Assembly: GCF_009797935.1 (NCBI RefSeq)
Contig: NZ_VOLC01000005.1
Location: forward strand, 124,001 to 188,000
Length of the DNA stretch: 64,000 nucleotides
Origin: Lunatibacter salilacus
GTDB taxonomy: Bacteria; Bacteroidota; Bacteroidia; Cytophagales; Cyclobacteriaceae
Direction: 5' to 3'
The notes beneath the pieces were generated by a model that did not search any database, was not told where the DNA came from, and worked only from the letters and a program-made list of their open reading frames with translations. This document shows, piece by piece, positions 59,779 to 64,000 of the stretch. The number at the start of each line of letters is the position of its first letter. Within the stretch, counting starts at the first letter, position 1. The translations under genes were made by a program, and so were the position numbers.

Positions 59779-60951
59779 TCATTTCAATACCATATACTTC
59801 TTAAGGTCGGAATGCAGAATTTCTTCCAGTTCCTGTTTATTTCCTTTACTTGTTTCTGTAAAGAGAAAACCGAATACGCCGAATTTTTCCATGTTTACTT
59901 TTCTGACATGCAAGGGGTTCTCAAAATCCTTGGCAATGGCCTCAAAATCAAAATAATCAATATCCTCCTGCGGCACATCAGATTGGTTATCCAGAAGAAT
60001 GAGACTGTATTTTTTGTCTTTTTTGTTTGCAAAAACTTCCTCCCAATCAGGTCTTTTTGAATGGAAAAAATATTCATAGGAATTGATGCCATAAGAAAAC
60101 CAGGTCAGGTCTGCAGTGGTACACCATCCACCAAACCTCATGGGATTTACTTCAATGGGATTGATTTTTCCGGGTTCACTTTCCCGAAATTCAATATGCA
60201 ACGGAAAATTTCTCAGATCAATCTTTGAACCTATCACAATTAGAAAGTCTATGATGGGTTGATAAAGTCGATAAATAACTTCCATTGAACTTGAGTAAAC
60301 CCTGTCGCTGACATCATTTTCCGAAGTAAAGACATGGTGAAGTACATTTAAAATCACAGGTTCGCCTTTTTCACCGAAGTAACAGTCAAATGCATATTCT
60401 TCTCCATGGATATATTCTTCAATGATAAAATCCGTATTGCTTACCACCTCCTTGGGATAAAGGGATTTAGTTTTTTCAATCTGTTTCTCAATTGTGATTA
60501 CAATGGACGGCCAATCTTCGGGCTTATCTACCTTATGCACTGCAATACTGAAAAACCCCACAACGGGCTTGATAATAAACGGGAATTTGAACCCGGTGAT
60601 ATCCAAATTTCCCAACTCTGATAAAGATGCAGATTTGAAAAAATAATCAGGGTAGGCCTCTTGAATCAATTCCCGGAATCTGAATTTGTTTTTAAAGGTC
60701 TCGATTTTTTCGCAAAGAGAGGTGCCTTTCAGGTTTTGCTGTATCCATGCAATGCTGTTTTCCGAATTGGTATAAACCGGACTTCCCTGATTTGATATGA
60801 ACCAGGCTATCGCATTTTCTTCGCTGATCAAATTGGCATTTTTACCTCTAAGGATTTCTTTAGCTTCTTTGGTAGCAACAACGGGGAATTGATTTTTGAC
60901 GACGGTCTCAATCAGAAAGTCTGACGTGTAGGGGTAATCCAAAAGAATCAT
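59779..60951 (-). CDS. ATP-grasp domain protein
   Basis: This 390-residue protein has the ATP-grasp layout. An N-terminal segment (MILLDYPYTSDFLIETV) precedes the ATP-binding lobes with FPFIIKPVVGFFSIAVHKVD (about 130-149) and VVSNTDFIIEEYIHGEEYAF. The metal-binding region follows (FPLHIEFRE...INPIEVNPMRFGGW, with Glu and Asn ligands). Such enzymes ligate a carboxylate to an amine or thiol using ATP, as in biotin carboxylase or D-Ala-D-Ala ligase. It stands alone between terminators, and the acceptor is unknown. Its stop lies 3 bases inside the shared terminator region. Confidence 0.85.
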   Translation of the reverse strand: MILLDYPYTSDFLIETVVKNQFPVVATKEAKEILRGKNANLISEENAIAWFISNQGSPVYTNSENSIAWIQQNLKGTSLCEKIETFKNKFRFRELIQEAYPDYFFKSASLSELGNLDITGFKFPFIIKPVVGFFSIAVHKVDKPEDWPSIVITIEKQIEKTKSLYPKEVVSNTDFIIEEYIHGEEYAFDCYFGEKGEPVILNVLHHVFTSENDVSDRVYSSSMEVIYRLYQPIIDFLIVIGSKIDLRNFPLHIEFRESEPGKINPIEVNPMRFGGWCTTADLTWFSYGINSYEYFFHSKRPDWEEVFANKKDKKYSLILLDNQSDVPQEDIDYFDFEAIAKDFENPLHVRKVNMEKFGVFGFLFTETSKGNKQELEEILHSDLKKYMVLK

Positions 60952-61191
60952 AAACAGTGTTTTTCAACTGCGAAGATAGAATCATCTAAGTTTGATGCTC
61001 ACATTATTTTTACCTGCGGTAACTTTAAATGCTGCTTTCTCAAAACTTGGTGGTCCAAAAGTCCCCATCGTATCGTTTGAAAAACCAAAACCATCCCTAG
61101 GAATCCCTAAAGCATTTGTTCTCAATTTTCCTTGATTCTTGCCAAACTTCCAATTTCTCAAAACCGTATCGATGCCTCATAACTTTTTTTT

Positions 61192-61222
61192 TAACCTATA
61201 AACCTATCGACCCATCAACTAT
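61192..61222. repeat. TATAGGTTGAT-type dispersed repeat, block 3 (inverted)
   Basis: AACCTATAAACCTATCGACC followed by CATCAACTATC is the reverse complement of the unit seen at 53979 and 54971. It overlaps the stop of the FAD monooxygenase gene. The remaining 240 bases up to the ATP-grasp gene show nothing recognisable. Confidence 0.5.
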
Positions 61223-62361
61223 CATATACGAAGCGAAGTCACATCATAAGAAAAAAACTTGTCTATCAGCTTCATGCTAACTGAAGAAGGCATCAAAGCG
61301 ATAAGCCTATTCCTTAAAAATCCCTGCACCCGATTCTCCAGTTGCCCAACGACGCCCATCCGAAGGCTAGTTTCGTTGATTGACTTGGTTCGAGGGAAAT
61401 GGAGACTTTCATACCTGTCATAAGCTATTTTTGACAAGCCATACTTTTTTATACATTCACTTAAAATGTATGCTCCCTCAACCGCCATACAACCTCCCTG
61501 CCCTAGGTTGGGCGTGGTGGGGTGTGCGGCATCACCAATGAGCACCATATTTCCAAGAGACCAGCCCCGTTTAGGTTTCCTGTCAATCAGGCTATTCTTA
61601 ATGATTTGCTTTGAATTCCTCATCAACTCTGGAATGGGATGATGCCAATCCCCGAACAAGCGACTAAGCTTCTTATCCGTACCTTCTGGAGAGTCATCCT
61701 TCATAAACTCCTCATTGAAGGTAGCCCACCAGCCATACTTCGCCTCTTTTATCGGAACGATACCGACCCGCTTTCCAAGCCCATAAGTCTCACTGGCATA
61801 ACCCACATCAAAACTGCTGTCACAGACTCCCCGCCATATATTGTATCCTCTAAATATCGGTTTTCCATCCCCAATTATAAGCTCCCTTAAAGGGGAATGA
61901 ATACCTTCCGCCCCAATCACAGCATCAAAAACCTCCGTTTTTCCATTAGCAAAGGTAACCCCAATTTGCCCATTGGGTAAGGGCTCAGCCTTTTCGAGCG
62001 AGTGTCCGGCGTTCATGATAGCCCTACAATGCTTTCTTAAAATGCCGTGGAAATCCGCACGGTGAATGCAAATTGCAGGAAGCACATACTTCGGCTGGGC
62101 TTTGCTTAATACCTTTCCTGATGAGGATTTCAAATAGGCCTGTGTCAATAATCCTCCGGCAGCCACCAATTCATCCATCAAACCCAACTCCCTAAAAACG
62201 AACATGGCGTTCGGGAAAACGCTGATGGCGGCACCCAATTCTCCAAACTCCGGATTTTTCTCAAAAACATGGCATTCAAACCCACTCTCCTCCATGCACA
62301 GGGCGAAAGTAAGTCCGGCAATTCCTCCGCCGATGACGGCAATTTTTTTATTCTTCTCCAT
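61222..62361 (-). CDS. FAD-dependent monooxygenase (aromatic hydroxylase family)
   Basis: This 379-residue class A flavoprotein monooxygenase has three diagnostic motifs: the Rossmann GxGxxG (VIGGGIAGLTFALCMEESGF, 9-28), the DG-type segment (FDAVIGAEGIHSPLR) and the GD motif (GNMVLIGDAAHPTTPNLGQG). It uses NAD(P)H and oxygen to hydroxylate or epoxidise a small, often aromatic, substrate. Family neighbours include salicylate and kynurenine hydroxylases and zeaxanthin epoxidase; none can be chosen here. It is a single gene with a repeat block at each end. Confidence 0.92.
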   Translation of the reverse strand: MEKNKKIAVIGGGIAGLTFALCMEESGFECHVFEKNPEFGELGAAISVFPNAMFVFRELGLMDELVAAGGLLTQAYLKSSSGKVLSKAQPKYVLPAICIHRADFHGILRKHCRAIMNAGHSLEKAEPLPNGQIGVTFANGKTEVFDAVIGAEGIHSPLRELIIGDGKPIFRGYNIWRGVCDSSFDVGYASETYGLGKRVGIVPIKEAKYGWWATFNEEFMKDDSPEGTDKKLSRLFGDWHHPIPELMRNSKQIIKNSLIDRKPKRGWSLGNMVLIGDAAHPTTPNLGQGGCMAVEGAYILSECIKKYGLSKIAYDRYESLHFPRTKSINETSLRMGVVGQLENRVQGFLRNRLIALMPSSVSMKLIDKFFSYDVTSLRI

Positions 62362-62474
62362 GAAGTTCTCGGTTTATGTTTGCAAACAATACGGCATGCT
62401 GTTGCTCAAATAGCTTATTCATATACCTGAGAATAGGCAAAACGGACCAAATATGGATCTGCTCCTCTATTTTC

Positions 62475-62558
62475 GGTTTATAGGTCTATTGGTTTATAGG
62501 TTTATAGCCCAACCCCATTTAACCCAACAACCTATAGACCCATCAACCTAACAACCCA
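62475..62558. repeat. TATAGGTTGAT-type dispersed repeat, block 4 (inverted pair)
   Basis: GGTTTATAGGTCTATTGG and TTTATAGGTTTATAGCCC (62475-62510) face CCTATAGACCCATCAACC and TAACAACCCA (62531-62558). The two arms can pair into an imperfect hairpin. The block overlaps the last codons of the acetyltransferase gene and could end its transcript. Confidence 0.55.
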
Positions 62559-63012
62559 ATCTCTTTTCAAAGCACAAACTATTTCCCACCCCTTCATACT
62601 GTCCATAGTTTGGTATTCGGACATAGCCTGCTTTGGTATAGAGGGCAACAGCTTCAATCTGACGGGCGCCAGTTTCAAGGACACACTTGGCATATTCTAA
62701 TTCATAGGCCCAGGTTTCCAATTCTTTCAAAACGTCCAAAGCAATTCCCTGTCCCCTTTTTCTGGGTAAAACAAACATGCGTTTGACTTCCATGGCGGCT
62801 GGCGAAAACTCCTTTATGGCTCCACAACCTACAGCCTCATCATCCATGTAGGCAACAACCACATGGCGAATCTGATCTGTTTTGTTATATTGATCATAAA
62901 ATGCATGATCATCTCCATCGGTAACCGCTAGGTAATCATCCAACTGCTGTACAAGTCGCTTGAATTCGGAATGATCGGAATCAGTTCGTAAAAGGTTGAT
63001 CGTGGTCCCCAT
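62548..63012 (-). CDS. GNAT family N-acetyltransferase
   Basis: This 154-residue single-domain acetyltransferase has the acetyl-CoA pyrophosphate loop RKRGQGIALDVLKELETWAY (Q/RxxGxG/A pattern, about 84-103), preceded by the strand MEVKRMFVLP. The later segments CVLETGARQIEAVALYTKAG and YVRIPNYGQYEG complete the fold. It acetylates an amine on an unidentified small molecule or protein. It starts 8 bases after the MscS-type gene stop, so the two are probably co-transcribed. The C-terminal codons overlap a dispersed repeat, which may have altered the extreme C-terminus (FEKRLGC). Confidence 0.92.
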   Translation of the reverse strand: MGTTINLLRTDSDHSEFKRLVQQLDDYLAVTDGDDHAFYDQYNKTDQIRHVVVAYMDDEAVGCGAIKEFSPAAMEVKRMFVLPRKRGQGIALDVLKELETWAYELEYAKCVLETGARQIEAVALYTKAGYVRIPNYGQYEGVGNSLCFEKRLGC

Positions 63013-63020
63013 AACTAAAT

Positions 63021-64000
63021 TTAATCACTGTAAGGCTCCTTTTCTATTTTCACCTGAAAACTAGGTACTTTATAATCTTTAGAAAGGTAAGATTCCGGTA
63101 TTGTAGTTCTATTTCCATCTCTCGCTGCCCTATAATGTGGGGAAAGGATTTCAATCCCCTTCTCAAAACAAACATCCTGTATATGTTGGTGCAAGTCAGA
63201 ATAAACTCTCGGCAAAAGGTTTGACTCTTTGGTATATGCGTTAATCTGATAAGAAACATAGAAATCTTCCAATCCAGTTTGTAACACAAAAGGTTGGGGT
63301 TCTTTTACTATTCGGTCTGTTCGCTGTGCGGCTTCTATAAGTACTGCATGCATCTCTTTCCAGGGCACATCATATCCGATAGTGACCGTGGTATGGATGA
63401 TAAGCCCCTCATCCCTGTTGGCAAAAGTGCTGTAATTTGTAGTATTCCCACTCAAAACGGACGAATTAGGGATGGTGATTTCCTCGTTTTTCGTGGTGCG
63501 AATTCGGGTCACAAGTAGTGTTTTTTCCAACACGTCGCCGGTAATATCACCAATTTTGATCCTATCACCAATTCTGAAAGGACGCATATAGGTAATAACC
63601 AATCCCGCTACCATATTGGCAATGGCTGAGGATGAGCCCAAGGAGAACAGTACACCAATAAAAACAGAAACCCCTTTGAAAATATTGGAATCCGAACCTG
63701 GTAGATAAGGGAATATTAAAACAAACATAAACGCATACAATAAAAACCGGACAATGCTATATGTCGGCATGGCCCAGTCCGCATGAAAGCCAGAAATGTG
63801 CAGTTTCCCTTCATCTATTTCTGAAAAGATATATTTCACAAAGCGGATAAAATACCCCATCACAAACACTATGACTATAATGGTAATCAGATTGGGCAGG
63901 TATTCCCAAAGTGATAGAAAAATAGATGTGAAGGGAGACCAAACCAAATAAAACAAACGGTCCGCCCAGCCTCTTGTAAAAGGAAAAATGGAAAAGACGA
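63021..64000 (-). CDS. MscS family mechanosensitive ion channel (N-terminus cut by window edge)
   Basis: At least 326 residues are visible and the frame stays open to the right edge, reading FSIFPFTRGWADRLFYLVWS before LWEYLPNLITIIVIVFVMGY. The gene therefore starts outside the window; a TTG at 63956 is not a real start. Three membrane helices are followed by the MscS pore segment (SSSAIANMVAGLVITYMRPF) and the beta domain (IGDRIKIGDITGDVLEKTLL; ITIPNSSVLSGNTTNYS). The C-terminal alpha/beta part ends KVPSFQVKIEKEPYSD. It releases solutes on hypo-osmotic stress. The pore helix lining appears intact. Confidence 0.93.
   Translation of the reverse strand, partial: VFSIFPFTRGWADRLFYLVWSPFTSIFLSLWEYLPNLITIIVIVFVMGYFIRFVKYIFSEIDEGKLHISGFHADWAMPTYSIVRFLLYAFMFVLIFPYLPGSDSNIFKGVSVFIGVLFSLGSSSAIANMVAGLVITYMRPFRIGDRIKIGDITGDVLEKTLLVTRIRTTKNEEITIPNSSVLSGNTTNYSTFANRDEGLIIHTTVTIGYDVPWKEMHAVLIEAAQRTDRIVKEPQPFVLQTGLEDFYVSYQINAYTKESNLLPRVYSDLHQHIQDVCFEKGIEILSPHYRAARDGNRTTIPESYLSKDYKVPSFQVKIEKEPYSD

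Overview
The window looks like chromosome from a free-living, probably aquatic member of the Bacteroidota, most likely Cytophagales (Cyclobacteriaceae-like). The evidence is three SusC/SusD outer-membrane uptake pairs, an ECF sigma/FecR/STN-SusC signalling set, type IX secretion C-terminal domains, Bacteroidota-type promoters (TAnnTTTG) and moderate-to-low GC. No rRNA, tRNA, CRISPR array or intact insertion sequence was found. The genus is an inference.

Layout. (1) 1-7158, minus: susC, susD, a Tat-exported Gfo/Idh/MocA oxidoreductase, then a NagB-type sugar-phosphate deaminase cut by the left edge. An inverted pair of 13-bp operator-like sites lies upstream. (2) 7836-9166, minus: a Crp/Fnr regulator and an outer-membrane beta-barrel protein. 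(3) 9309-12511, plus: an epimerase-like protein, a DapA-family aldolase and a LacI regulator, probably a small sugar-acid catabolic operon. (4) 12530-26672, minus: ECF sigma, FecR anti-sigma, STN-containing SusC, SusD, PVC-type haem protein, two ceramidase-domain proteins and a polysaccharide deacetylase-like protein. (5) 27031-34759: a ferric-reductase-like flavocytochrome (minus), then on plus an esterase, a purple-acid-phosphatase-like enzyme, and a vanadium haloperoxidase-like lipoprotein followed by a CRTAC1-type (FG-GAP/ASPIC-UnbV) protein. (6) 34767-43716, minus: susC, susD, a second CRTAC1-type protein and a second vanadium haloperoxidase-like protein, both with type IX secretion tails. 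The two haloperoxidase/CRTAC1 modules converge with 7 bp between them. (7) 44193-46659, plus: DUF427 protein, EgtB and EgtD. (8) 46691-51578, minus: endonuclease I, SDR, DenD-like dehydrogenase, GntP permease and a VF530 protein. (9) 51719-53930, plus: BlaI-type repressor and M56 antirepressor behind three TACGA-N6-TCGTA operators. (10) 54432-64000: a ParE/RelE-type toxin-antitoxin pair between imperfect direct repeats, an amidohydrolase, a REP-transposase remnant with a palindrome, an M16 protease, an ATP-grasp protein, an FAD monooxygenase, a GNAT acetyltransferase and an MscS channel running off the right edge.

Working picture. The region is built around outer-membrane capture of organic substrates coupled to secreted hydrolases and redox enzymes, but no recognised glycoside hydrolase is present, so the substrates may not be ordinary polysaccharides. 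The most unusual feature is the pair of haloperoxidase/CRTAC1 modules. Both haloperoxidase-like proteins keep the vanadate-binding residues with the spacing of fungal chloroperoxidase. One module looks cell-anchored and the other looks exported by the type IX system and linked to a SusC/SusD pair. Several intergenic regions carry dispersed repeat families, hairpins and gene remnants.
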